Below, in pieces: positions 49,759-57,284 of a stretch of DNA of 64,000 nucleotides. The first letter of the stretch is position 1. The number at the start of each line of letters is the position of its first letter. Under the pieces are notes generated by a model. The model ran no database searches, was not told the origin of the DNA, and saw nothing but the letters and a program-made list of their open reading frames with translations. Where the stretch lies: positions 248,001-312,000 of the forward strand of contig CAVXOR010000004.1 of the NCBI GenBank assembly GCA_963763475.1. The letters run 5' to 3'. The translations under genes and the position numbers were made by a program. Source of the DNA: AC-32 sp963763475. Its GTDB lineage: Bacteria; Actinomycetota; Thermoleophilia; Gaiellales; Gaiellaceae.

Positions 49759-51465
49759 GCTAGGGCTGTACGCGGGCGTCGAGGTCGTCGTCGCCGGCGC
49801 GTCCGGCGGCACGCCGCCGTCGAGGTACTGGAGGTCGAACTTCGCGATCTGCGCGAACGCCGGGGCGGCCACGACGCCTCCCCAGATCGCGCCGCGTGGC
49901 TCGTCCACCGAGACGAGGATCACCAGCCGCGGCCGCGAGGCGGGCACCACGCCGACGAACGAGGCGACGTAACGCGAGTCGGAGTAGCCCCCGTGCGAAT
50001 CGGGCTTCGCAGCAGTTCCCGTCTTCCCCGCGACCTGGTAGCCGGGCACTACGGCCAGCGTGCCGGTGCCCTCGGCGACCACGTTCTTCAGCATCGCCAT
50101 CACCTCGCGCGCCACCCAACCGGAAACGACCCTCCGCCGCTGCGGGCGGGCGGCATCCCCGTCGCCGACGTGGTCGACCAGATGAGGTCTCACCCAAACC
50201 CCGCGGTTTGCGATCGCCGCATAGGCCGATGCCATCTGGATCGGCGTGACCGCGATCCCCTGGCCGATCGGGATGTTCCCGATCGAGGAACCCGACCACT
50301 TGTCCTCGGGGAGCACGATCCCCGGGCTCTCGCCGGGGAAGTCGATCCCTGTCAGGTGCCCGAACCCGAAGCGCGAGATCCAGTGAACGAGGCGGTGTCG
50401 CGTCAGCCGCTGGGCTAGCGTGATCGCGCCGACGTTGGACGAGCGCGACAGGATCTCCGAGACGCTCAAGGTCTCGGTCCCGCGCGGCTCGGCGTCGTGG
50501 ATCTTCCGGTCGGCGACCTGAATTTCGTACGGCAGCGTGAAGCGCGTGGTCGGCGAGACGAGCCCTTCGGAGAGCGCACCCGCGACGGTGACGAGCTTGA
50601 AGGTCGAGCCCGGCTCGTACGTGTCGGTGACGGCGCGGTTGCGCTGCAACACCCGCCAGACCTGCGGATACACGTTCGCGTTGAAGCCCGGGGCGATCGC
50701 CATCGCGCGAACGGCCCCGGTGGTGGGGTCGAGCACGATCGCGGTCGCGCTCTTCGCGTGCCAGCGCAGCACGGTGTCACGCAGCACCGCCTGAGCGTTG
50801 GCCTGGATCGTGTGGTCGAGCGTCAGGTAGACGTCCCGGCCGTCGCGCTCGGTCTGCGAGACGACCGTGTCGATCGACTGGCCCGAGGCGTCCTTCACGA
50901 TTCGCTCGCGGCCCGGGCGCCCGGCCAGCTCGCGGTCAAGCGAGAGCTCGAGTCCGGCCAGCCCGCGGTTGTCGACCCCGGCATAGCCGAGCACCTGGGA
51001 AGCGAGCGAGAACTGCGGGTAGAAGCGGCGCTCCTCGGCGTACGAGTTGATGCCGGGCAGGCCCAGGCGGCGCAGCTTTGCGACGAGCGCCGGATTGGCC
51101 TTGCGCGCGACGTAGACGAAGCCGCGGGTGCGGTCGGCCAGCGACTGGTAGACGGTGGCGGGGTCGAGCCGCAGGGTTCGCCCGATCAGAAACGCCTCAC
51201 GCTTCGGGTCGGTGACCAGCCGCGGATCGGCGTAGACGGTCTGCGCCTGCTCGCCGATCGCGAGCTGCACGCCGCCGCGGTCGTAGATCGTCCCTCGCGC
51301 GGCCGGAATCACGACGTCCTCGCTGTGCTGGCTCGAAGCCAGCCTGCCGAACGACGATGCCTGCACGCCTTGCAACCAGGCGGCACGCAGGAAGGTCAGC
51401 CCGAACGCGATCACGAACACGCCGAGCAGCAGCCGGATGCGGCGGTTCGCTGTCTTCGCGGTCAA
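49750..51465 (-). CDS. ftsI: Septal peptidoglycan transpeptidase FtsI (class B PBP)
   Basis: A 571-aa protein with one N-terminal helix (RIRLLLGVFVIAFGLTFL), the PBP dimer domain (PAARGTIYDRGGVQLA at about residue 60) and a transpeptidase domain. Catalytic motifs are the Ser in YEPGSTFKLVTVAGAL, SRSSNVGAI and GKTGTAAK. It ends without PASTA repeats, unlike many Gram-positive class B PBPs. Partner of FtsW. Start TTG 51465 overlaps the ftsL-like stop (TTGA); the frame is open further upstream over the ftsL-like gene but in a Pro/Arg-rich shadow. Confidence 0.95.
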   Translation of the reverse strand: MTAKTANRRIRLLLGVFVIAFGLTFLRAAWLQGVQASSFGRLASSQHSEDVVIPAARGTIYDRGGVQLAIGEQAQTVYADPRLVTDPKREAFLIGRTLRLDPATVYQSLADRTRGFVYVARKANPALVAKLRRLGLPGINSYAEERRFYPQFSLASQVLGYAGVDNRGLAGLELSLDRELAGRPGRERIVKDASGQSIDTVVSQTERDGRDVYLTLDHTIQANAQAVLRDTVLRWHAKSATAIVLDPTTGAVRAMAIAPGFNANVYPQVWRVLQRNRAVTDTYEPGSTFKLVTVAGALSEGLVSPTTRFTLPYEIQVADRKIHDAEPRGTETLSVSEILSRSSNVGAITLAQRLTRHRLVHWISRFGFGHLTGIDFPGESPGIVLPEDKWSGSSIGNIPIGQGIAVTPIQMASAYAAIANRGVWVRPHLVDHVGDGDAARPQRRRVVSGWVAREVMAMLKNVVAEGTGTLAVVPGYQVAGKTGTAAKPDSHGGYSDSRYVASFVGVVPASRPRLVILVSVDEPRGAIWGGVVAAPAFAQIAKFDLQYLDGGVPPDAPATTTSTPAYSPSVP

Positions 51466-51839
51466 CGCGTTCGCGGCCCCAGCCGCACGTACGTCGTCTC
51501 GGCGGGGTTCGCGGCCACGAGGCCGAACTGCTTGCTGGCCTGCAGCTGGATGCGCGGCGAGGCCGCGGACATGGAGAGCTGCGAGGCGAGGGCTTGTTTC
51601 TCGGCGCGGAGCTGCGCGCGCTCCGTGTCGAGCTTGTCGAGCTGGACGTTCAGGCGCAGGACTGCCACGTTCAGGGCGACGACGCCGGTGAGCAGCACCG
51701 CGACGACGACGATCCAGGCGACGCCGCCGGCAACGCCGCGCCGCGCCTGTGGGCGGCGCTTCGGCGCGGGCTTCGGCCGCGGCCGGGAGCGCGGTCGCGG
51801 CGACGGAAGCGCGGGTGCCGCGTCGCTCCAGGAGGCCAC
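51462..51839 (-). CDS. ftsL: FtsL-like division protein
   Basis: A 125-aa bitopic protein: a basic Pro-rich cytoplasmic tail (PSPRPRSRPRPKPAPKRRP), one helix (about residues 39-60, VAWIVVVAVLLTGVVALNVA), then a short coiled coil (RLNVQLDKLDTERAQLRAEK). This and the place between rsmH and ftsI identify FtsL; there is almost no sequence conservation to go on. Start GTG 51839, 2 nt after the rsmH stop. Confidence 0.82.
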   Translation of the reverse strand: MASWSDAAPALPSPRPRSRPRPKPAPKRRPQARRGVAGGVAWIVVVAVLLTGVVALNVAVLRLNVQLDKLDTERAQLRAEKQALASQLSMSAASPRIQLQASKQFGLVAANPAETTYVRLGPRTR

Positions 51840-51841
51840 GA

Positions 51842-52819
51842 CTACTCCTCGCCGCCGCTCTTGACGGCGGCACGAAGGCGGGCCGACGAGGCCCGCGGGT
51901 TGGCTGCAAGCTCAGGCGGCGACGGCTTGATCGGCCGGCGCGAGAGCGCGCGCAGCTCGGGCTCGTGGCCGCAGACGCAGATCGGGAAGTCCGGCGGGCA
52001 CGTGCAACCCCGCTCCCGCGAGCGCAGAAAGCGCTTCACGATCCGGTCCTCGAGGGAGTGGAAGCTGATCACCGCGAGGCGGCCGCCAGGCCGCAGCATC
52101 TCGAGCGCCTCCGGCAGCGCGGCCTCGAGGGAACCGAGCTCGTCGTTGACCGCGATCCGCAGCGCCTGGAAGACGCGCTTGGCCGGGTGTCCCTCGCCGA
52201 AGCGGGCCGGCGCGGGGATCGCCGATTTGATCGTCTCGACCAGCTCGCCGGTGCGCTCGATCGGCTGCTCGCGGCGACGCCGGACGATGGCGCGCGCGAT
52301 GGGCCGCGCGTAGCGCTCCTCGCCGTAGTCCCGAAAGATCTGCGTCAGCTCACGCTCGCCCGACTCGTTCACCAGCTCCCGGGCGGAGACCTCGGAGGCC
52401 GGATCCATGCGCATGTCGAGCGGCGCATCGGTCGCGTACGAGAAGCCGCGCTCTGGCCGGTCGACCTGCATCGACGAGACGCCGAGGTCGAACAGGATCG
52501 CGTCGGCCTGCACGCCGTTCGCGGCCAGCTGGGCCAGCACGTCCGAGAACTCGCCGCGCAGGAACCGCCCCTGCACGCCGGTGCGCTTCCGCACCGAGTC
52601 GAAGTAGGAGCGCACCGACGGGTCGCGGTCGATCGCGATCAGCTTGCCGCTGCCGCGCAGGTCGGCTGCCAGCAGCTCGGAGTGGCCGCCGGCGCCGAAG
52701 GTGGCGTCGACCACCGTTTCGCCCGGCTGCACGGCGAGCGCCTCCCGCACCTGGTCGGCGAGGACCGGGACGTGGTCAGTCGCGTTGGGACGCAAGACGT
52801 TCGGCAACATCCTCCGCAC
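51842..52819 (-). CDS. rsmH: 16S rRNA m4C1402 methyltransferase
   Basis: A 325-aa enzyme that N4-methylates C1402 of 16S rRNA. It shows HVPVLADQVREAL, the SAM site VVDATFGAGGHSELLAAD, DAILFDLGVSSMQVDRPERG, GFSYATDAPLDMRMDP, GGRLAVISFHSLEDRIVKRF and RRPIKPSPPELAANPRASSA. Two starts are possible, GTG 52819 and ATG 52810 (MLPNVL); both overlap mraZ (44 or 35 nt). Confidence 0.96.
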   Translation of the reverse strand: MRRMLPNVLRPNATDHVPVLADQVREALAVQPGETVVDATFGAGGHSELLAADLRGSGKLIAIDRDPSVRSYFDSVRKRTGVQGRFLRGEFSDVLAQLAANGVQADAILFDLGVSSMQVDRPERGFSYATDAPLDMRMDPASEVSARELVNESGERELTQIFRDYGEERYARPIARAIVRRRREQPIERTGELVETIKSAIPAPARFGEGHPAKRVFQALRIAVNDELGSLEAALPEALEMLRPGGRLAVISFHSLEDRIVKRFLRSRERGCTCPPDFPICVCGHEPELRALSRRPIKPSPPELAANPRASSARLRAAVKSGGEE

Positions 52820-53210
52820 TCCCTTCGAAAGCCTTGACGTGGTCGCGCCAGGCCGCGCGGTCCCAGATCTCCAGGTGGTCGTTCACCCCGGCGACCACAA
52901 CCTCGCGCCCGATCCCTGCATTCTTCGCGAGCGTCGCCGGCAGCATCACGCGGCCCTGCTTGTCGGGCTCGGCCTCGGACGCCCCGGCGAAGAAGTAGCG
53001 GTGCATCAGGCGTCCCTCCCGGCTGAGCGGGTCGAGCCCGGCGAGGCGTTCCTCGACGAGCCGCTCCCAGGACGTCTGGGGATAGCAGTAGAGACACCCG
53101 TCCATACCGCGCGTGATGACGAGACCGCCGGAAAGCGCTTGGCGAAACTTGGCCGGTAGCGTGAGGCGATTCTTGTCATCGATCGTATGCTCGAACTCAC
53201 CTAGCAGCAT
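52776..53210 (-). CDS. mraZ: Transcriptional regulator MraZ
   Basis: A 144-aa protein of two SpoVT/AbrB-like halves. The first is FEHTIDDKNRLTLPAKFRQA with RGMDGCLYCYP; the second is SEAEPDKQGRVMLPATLAKN with VVVAGVNDHLEIWD. MraZ binds repeats upstream of its own gene and represses the dcw operon. Start ATG 53210. First gene of the cluster; the repeats it is expected to bind are visible upstream. Confidence 0.96.
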   Translation of the reverse strand: MLLGEFEHTIDDKNRLTLPAKFRQALSGGLVITRGMDGCLYCYPQTSWERLVEERLAGLDPLSREGRLMHRYFFAGASEAEPDKQGRVMLPATLAKNAGIGREVVVAGVNDHLEIWDRAAWRDHVKAFEGSAEDVAERLASQRD

Positions 53211-53213
53211 GCT

Positions 53214-53254
53214 CCACTGCGCCCCACTTTAAACCACGCATCCCCACTTGGCAA
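53214..53254 (-). promoter_or_regulatory. mraZ promoter overlapped by four MraZ-box-like repeats at 10-bp spacing
   Basis: On the minus strand, GTGG begins at 53247, 53237, 53227 and 53217, exactly 10 bp apart (GTGGGG, GTGGTT, GTGGGG, GTGGAG); a fifth lies at 53268. A promoter TTGCCA (53249-53254), 17 bp, TAAAGT (53226-53231) overlaps them, with 15 nt from the -10 to the mraZ ATG. The layout fits autorepression by MraZ as known from E. coli. Confidence 0.75.
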
Positions 53255-53280
53255 CCCCTGGGGACCACTTCTTGCAGGAC

Positions 53281-53928
53281 CTACTCGAGCAGCGTCGCCA
53301 CGGTGTTGATCGAGAGCGCGAGGATCACTGCGACGAACAGGAACGAGAGGAGCGCGTGCCTGATCGCCACCCGGCGCATCGCCTTCGAGGTGAGGCTCGT
53401 GTCCGAAACCTGGAACGTCATCCCGATCGTCAGCGCGAGGTAGGCGAAGTCGCGGTAGTCGGGCGGATCGTCGTCGTTGAAGTCGATCCCGCCGACCGGG
53501 TCGCCGTAGTAGACGTCGCCGTAGCGGACGAGGTAGAGCGTGTGGACGGTCAGCCATGAGAGCGCGACGACGGTGAGCGCGAGCGCGATCAGCAGTGCTT
53601 TCGTCGCGCCGTGGGAATGGCCGGCGCGGTGGACGGTGTAGGCGATCGCGCCGAGGCTGCCCACGCTGGCCGCGAGCAGGGCGAGGTCGGACGTCGGGCG
53701 CGAGAAGTCCTCGGCGCGTGCATGCGCCTTCGTCTGCTCGGCGTCCATCGGAGCGATGCGGATCCAGACCGAGGCGACGATCACGAGCGCGACCACACCC
53801 CACGAGCTCGTGAGCGCGACCGGCCACGAAGCGCCGATGACGAGCGTCACGACGAGCACCATCACTCCGGCCGCCACCGCCGCGACGGTGCGGCGCATCG
53901 CCAGGCCCTGCCGGTTTCCGCGAGCCAT
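53281..53928 (-). CDS. DUF1345 membrane protein
   Basis: A 215-aa integral membrane protein with about five helices. DUF1345 hallmarks are DLALLAASVGSLGAIAY, LSWLTVHTLYLVRYGDVYY, DPPDYRDFAYLALTIGMTFQ and VSDTSLTSKAMRRVAIRHAL. Function unknown. It is read towards mraZ with a 70-bp gap that holds the mraZ promoter. An inner ATG (MRRTVAAV) is an alternative start. Confidence 0.9.
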   Translation of the reverse strand: MARGNRQGLAMRRTVAAVAAGVMVLVVTLVIGASWPVALTSSWGVVALVIVASVWIRIAPMDAEQTKAHARAEDFSRPTSDLALLAASVGSLGAIAYTVHRAGHSHGATKALLIALALTVVALSWLTVHTLYLVRYGDVYYGDPVGGIDFNDDDPPDYRDFAYLALTIGMTFQVSDTSLTSKAMRRVAIRHALLSFLFVAVILALSINTVATLLE

Positions 53929-53972
53929 CGCGGCAACGTCTCACACGACGGCGGCCCCCGGCGTTGGTAAGG

Positions 53973-54440
53973 ATGATGGAAGTCGTGTCGGTCCCTCCGT
54001 TCGAGCGGTTCTACGAGGAGCAACAAGGGCCCGTGCTCGCGCAGCTCCGCAGCATGCTCGGACGCGACGCAGCCGACGACGCGTTCCAGGAGACCTTCCT
54101 GCGCGCGCTGCGGGCGTACCCCACGCTCGAGCACGGGCGGCACCTGCGGGCCTGGGCGCTGCAGATCGCGCGCAACGTCGCACTCGACGTGCTCCGCCGG
54201 GGCCGCGCGACCTCTGCCGACGTACCGGACCTCGAATCCGTGGACGAACCCCTTCCCTACGAGGAGCTGCGCCGCCTGACCGCTGACCTGCCCGAGAAGG
54301 AGCGAGCCGCCGTCTTCCTCCGGTACGGCTACGACCTCAGCTACGAGGACATCGGCGCCGCGCTCGGCTCGTCCTCCGAGGCAGCGCGGCAGGCCGCGTC
54401 GTCCGGAGTCCGCCGACTGCGCAGAAAGGAGCTTTCATGA
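53973..54440 (+). CDS. ECF-type RNA polymerase sigma factor
   Basis: A 155-aa small sigma-70 factor with only regions 2 and 4. Region 2: FERFYEEQQGPVLAQLRSML, ADDAFQETFLRALRAYPTL, LRAWALQIARNVALDVLRR. Region 4: LPEKERAAVFLRYGYDLSYE, DIGAALGSSSEAARQAASSG. No zinc anti-sigma gene follows; instead ogt overlaps its stop (ATGA). Start is ATG 53973; TTG 53964, ATG 53976 or GTG 53985 are possible. Confidence 0.88.
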   Translation: MMEVVSVPPFERFYEEQQGPVLAQLRSMLGRDAADDAFQETFLRALRAYPTLEHGRHLRAWALQIARNVALDVLRRGRATSADVPDLESVDEPLPYEELRRLTADLPEKERAAVFLRYGYDLSYEDIGAALGSSSEAARQAASSGVRRLRRKELS

Positions 54441-55003
54441 CCGTCACCCCCGAGCTCGACCGCCGCTTCCGCGATGCCGCCGCCGCGGAGGGCCTGCTCG
54501 ACGTCGCCTACGAGCTGCACGACACCCCGGTCGGCGAGCTGCTCGTGGCCGTCACCGACCGCGGCGTCTGCGAGATCCACTACGACGCCGACCCCGAGGC
54601 GGAGATTGAGCGCCTGGCTCGCCTCTTCGGCACGCGCGTGCTGCGCTCGCCGCGGCCGACCGATGATGTGCGCCGCCAGCTCGACGAGTACTTCGCCGGC
54701 CAACGCCAGGAGTTCGAGCTCGAGGTCGACCTCGGTCCCGCCCGCGAGTTCGGCCGTGCCGTGCTCGAGCAGCTGGCGCGCGTGCCCTACGGTGAGCTGA
54801 CGACCTACGGCACGCTCGCCGACCGTGCAGGTCGGCCACGTGCGGCCCGTGCCGTCGGGACGATCATGAACCGCAACCCGGTGCCGATCGTGCTGCCGTG
54901 CCACCGCGTGGTCGGCTCGACGGGATCGCTGGTTGGTTACGCCGGCGGCCTCGACCGTAAGCGGACGCTGCTCGAGCTCGAGGGTGCGCTGCTCCCGGGC
55001 TAG
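54437..55003 (+). CDS. ogt: Methylated-DNA--protein-cysteine S-methyltransferase
   Basis: A 188-aa suicide repair protein that takes the methyl group off O6-methylguanine. The active Cys is in VPIVLPCHRVVGS, followed by LVGYAGGLDRKRTLLELE. The helix-turn-helix is in RVPYGELTTYGTLADRAGRP and RAVGTIMNRNP. The N-terminal domain is ribonuclease-like with DTPVGELLVAVTD. Coupled to the ECF sigma gene, which suggests both respond to the same, perhaps alkylation, stress. Confidence 0.95.
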   Translation: MTVTPELDRRFRDAAAAEGLLDVAYELHDTPVGELLVAVTDRGVCEIHYDADPEAEIERLARLFGTRVLRSPRPTDDVRRQLDEYFAGQRQEFELEVDLGPAREFGRAVLEQLARVPYGELTTYGTLADRAGRPRAARAVGTIMNRNPVPIVLPCHRVVGSTGSLVGYAGGLDRKRTLLELEGALLPG

Positions 55004-55054
55004 CGGGCGTGGCATATTGCTGCGAACCACTCGAGGCTGAACGGGGAGGAACTC

Positions 55055-55528
55055 ATGAGGCAGGGCTTGGCAATCGCGGCCACCGCGGCGGTCGTGCTGC
55101 TGGTCGCTTCGCCGGCCGGGGCAGGATCGACCAAGACGCCGACGCTGAAGTCGCTTCAGGCGCAGATCACCTCGCTGCAGAAGCAGGTCAAGACGCTGAA
55201 GAAGCGCGTCACGACCGACGAGAACATCCTGGGCCTCACGCTCGCGTACTCCGTCTGCTCGACGGCGGTCACGTCGGACGTGCTCCAGGACACGTTCACC
55301 GGGCTCGACGGCTACTTCGCCTCGCATTCGCTGCCGCCGTACTTCGGCGCGCAGAGCCCGGTCAACGACTACCAGTCGTGCCAGGCGTTCTCGGTCGTGC
55401 GTGCGCACAACCAGAGCCCGCCGAACACGAACATCCTGCGGGCGCTGCTGGACGTCTTCAAGCCGCGCTCGTTCGCGGCGCCGGGTCCGGCCCACGATCT
55501 GTTCGGTCAGCTCTACCTCGGGGCGTAG
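55055..55528 (+). CDS. Secreted coiled-coil protein of unknown function
   Basis: A 157-aa protein with a signal peptide (about residues 1-23, ending SPAGAG) and a short coiled coil LKSLQAQITSLQKQVKTLKK. A small C-terminal part follows with two Cys (SVCSTAV, QSCQAF) that may bridge. Unlike its neighbours it has a real leader: GGGGAGGA lies 7 nt before the ATG and a CATATT box about 40 nt upstream. No family recognised. Confidence 0.72.
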   Translation: MRQGLAIAATAAVVLLVASPAGAGSTKTPTLKSLQAQITSLQKQVKTLKKRVTTDENILGLTLAYSVCSTAVTSDVLQDTFTGLDGYFASHSLPPYFGAQSPVNDYQSCQAFSVVRAHNQSPPNTNILRALLDVFKPRSFAAPGPAHDLFGQLYLGA

Positions 55529-55565
55529 CGCAAGCCTTCTAACACGCCGTGCGAGAGTGACGTCG

Positions 55566-56285
55566 ATGAAGGGGTCACTCTCGCGCGGGCTGAAGCTCTT
55601 CCTGAATCCCGCGCGGTCGCTGCCGGCGATGCCGTGGAGCGCATCGCGCTCGGGCTGGTCGAGACCGCGCCTGGTCACGCTCGCCGTCCTCGGCTTCGGG
55701 CTCTGGCTGTTCGGCGTCGGCGAGGCGGGACTGATCAACGCGAGGCTCGGCAACACGCCATGGACGGTGCTGGCTCAGGGCGTCTCCGGACACAGTCCGC
55801 TCGACATCGGCGGCGCGACGATTCTGATCAGCGTCGTCGTGCTGCTCGGTTGGATCCCCCTTCGTCAGCAGCCCGGGATCGGCACGCTCGCGAACGTGGT
55901 CGTGATCGGGCTCTCGCTGGACGCGATGCGCCGGGTGCTGCCCGAGCCGGACTCGTTGCTCGCTCGCTCGGTCGAGGTCGGGCTCGCGATCCTGGCGATC
56001 GGCGCGGGGAGCGCGTTCTACCTGACGGCGAACCTCGGCCCCGGCCCGCGCGACGGCTGGATGACGGGCATTCACCGGCGTTTCGGCTACCCCATCGCCT
56101 CCGTGCGCGCCTCGATCGAGATCACGGTTCTGCTGATCGGACTGGCGCTCGGCGGAACGGTGGGCGTGGCGACGGTCGCGTTCGCCCTGCTCGTCGGATA
56201 TTGCCTCGCTTCGACGCTTCGCCTGTTCGAGCTGGCTCTCGCGCGCCAAGGGGGCGCGGTCAGCCCTCGTCGAGCAGAGCCTTAG
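55566..56285 (+). CDS. YczE/YyaS-type membrane protein
   Basis: A 239-aa protein with five or six helices. Features of the YczE family are LWLFGVGEAGLINARLGNTP, WTVLAQGVSGHSPLDIGGAT, VVLLGWIPLRQQPGIGTLAN and YLTANLGPGPRDGWMTGIHR with a following GYPIASVRASIEITVLLIG. YczE proteins are linked to secondary-metabolite or peptide export in Bacilli, but no function is proven. Start ATG 55566. Its end overlaps the convergent DUF2007 gene by 26 bp. Confidence 0.82.
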   Translation: MKGSLSRGLKLFLNPARSLPAMPWSASRSGWSRPRLVTLAVLGFGLWLFGVGEAGLINARLGNTPWTVLAQGVSGHSPLDIGGATILISVVVLLGWIPLRQQPGIGTLANVVVIGLSLDAMRRVLPEPDSLLARSVEVGLAILAIGAGSAFYLTANLGPGPRDGWMTGIHRRFGYPIASVRASIEITVLLIGLALGGTVGVATVAFALLVGYCLASTLRLFELALARQGGAVSPRRAEP

Positions 56286-56475
56286 CGGTCTCGAGATCCT
56301 CGGGCGCGACGAGGATTTCCCGGGCACCGCCCTCGCCGCCGAAGCCTTCGAATGCCGAGTCGGACTCGTCGGTGGGCCGATACGCGCACTTGATGCCGTT
56401 CGCCCGCAGGAGCCCGCACAAGACTTCAGCCTCGGGCTCCCCGGGCACTGTTGTGACGCGAACGACGTCTTCCAC
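56260..56475 (-). CDS. DUF2007 (putative signal-transducing) protein
   Basis: A 71-aa ferredoxin-like-fold protein, VVRVTTVPGEPEAEVLCGLL, RANGIKCAYRPT and ILVAPEDLETAKALLDEG, matching DUF2007. Such proteins are stand-alone or fused to membrane parts; function unknown. GTG 56475, with a TAGGCT box (56483-56488) 7 nt upstream, so it is leaderless-type. Confidence 0.8.
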   Translation of the reverse strand: MEDVVRVTTVPGEPEAEVLCGLLRANGIKCAYRPTDESDSAFEGFGGEGGAREILVAPEDLETAKALLDEG

Positions 56476-56496
56476 GTCGAGCAGCCTAGCCAGGAA

Positions 56497-57216
56497 CTAC
56501 GCGCTGTGGCCGAGCTCCTCGAAGTCGGCGAGCAGCCGGTAGCCGACGCCCCAGACGTTCAGGACGCAGTCGTGGGCTCCGGCCCGCCCCAGCTTGCGGC
56601 GCAGGCGCGAGGCGTGCGAGTCGAGCGTCCTCGTCCGCCCCAGGGAACGAAAGCCCCAGACCTCGCGCAGCAGTTCCTCCTTGGTGAAGACGCGCGTCGG
56701 CTGGGTCGCGAGCTTGACCAGCAGCTCGTACTCCTTCGCCGAGATCGCGACCGTCAGGCCGTGCACGGTCACGCGGCGGGTTGCCCGGTCGATCGCGACC
56801 GGGCCGGCTGCGAGCCGCTCGCGCATCCCGGGCAGCGAACGACGCAGGACGGCGTGGATCCTGGCGACCAGCTCCTCGTAGTGGAACGGCCGGGGGACGA
56901 AGTCGTCGCAGCCGCGCTCGAACGCGTGGACGCGGTCGACGGCGTCTGCCCTCGCCTCGCCGAGCACGATCACCGGCACGTCGCGGTCCCACGAGCGGCC
57001 CGGCTCGCCCTCGCGCAGGACCCGGCAGACCTCGAGCGCCGGCGCGTCCGGAAGACCGCCGACGAGCACGAGGTCGGGTCGCTCGCGCTCGACCAGCTCG
57101 AGCGCCTCGCGGCCGGCGTCCGCACCGAGCACCGCGAAGCCGTCGCTCGCCAGGTGCCGCGCCAGGAACTCCCGCGTTCCCGGCTCGGCCTCGGCGAGGA
57201 GCAGCGCCTGCGACAT
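56497..57216 (-). CDS. OmpR/PhoB-type response regulator with degenerate receiver
   Basis: A 239-aa protein. The C-terminal winged helix (about residues 140-232) is intact: AISAKEYELLVKLATQPTRV, FTKEELLREVWGF, RTLDSHASRLRRKLG, VWGVGYRLL. The receiver domain lacks its working residues. The acidic pair near the start reads LLAEAEPGTRE, the phospho-acceptor position reads LVLVGGLPDA (Gly for Asp) and the conserved Lys region reads VPRPFHYEE (Arg). So it should bind DNA without phosphorylation. No kinase gene nearby. TAGCTT (57223-57228) ends 6 nt before the ATG. Confidence 0.88.
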   Translation of the reverse strand: MSQALLLAEAEPGTREFLARHLASDGFAVLGADAGREALELVERERPDLVLVGGLPDAPALEVCRVLREGEPGRSWDRDVPVIVLGEARADAVDRVHAFERGCDDFVPRPFHYEELVARIHAVLRRSLPGMRERLAAGPVAIDRATRRVTVHGLTVAISAKEYELLVKLATQPTRVFTKEELLREVWGFRSLGRTRTLDSHASRLRRKLGRAGAHDCVLNVWGVGYRLLADFEELGHSA

Positions 57217-57222
57217 GAGCCG

Positions 57223-57228
57223 AAGCTA
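57223..57228 (-). promoter_or_regulatory. -10-like box (TAGCTT) for the degenerate response regulator
   Basis: TAGCTT on the minus strand with 6 nt to the ATG at 57216, the same leaderless geometry as other single genes. Confidence 0.5.
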
Positions 57229-57284
57229 TCCGCGGCCCCGAGCCGGCGCCAGATGTCCTTTAGCGCGGAAGTGCGCCGAGCTTT

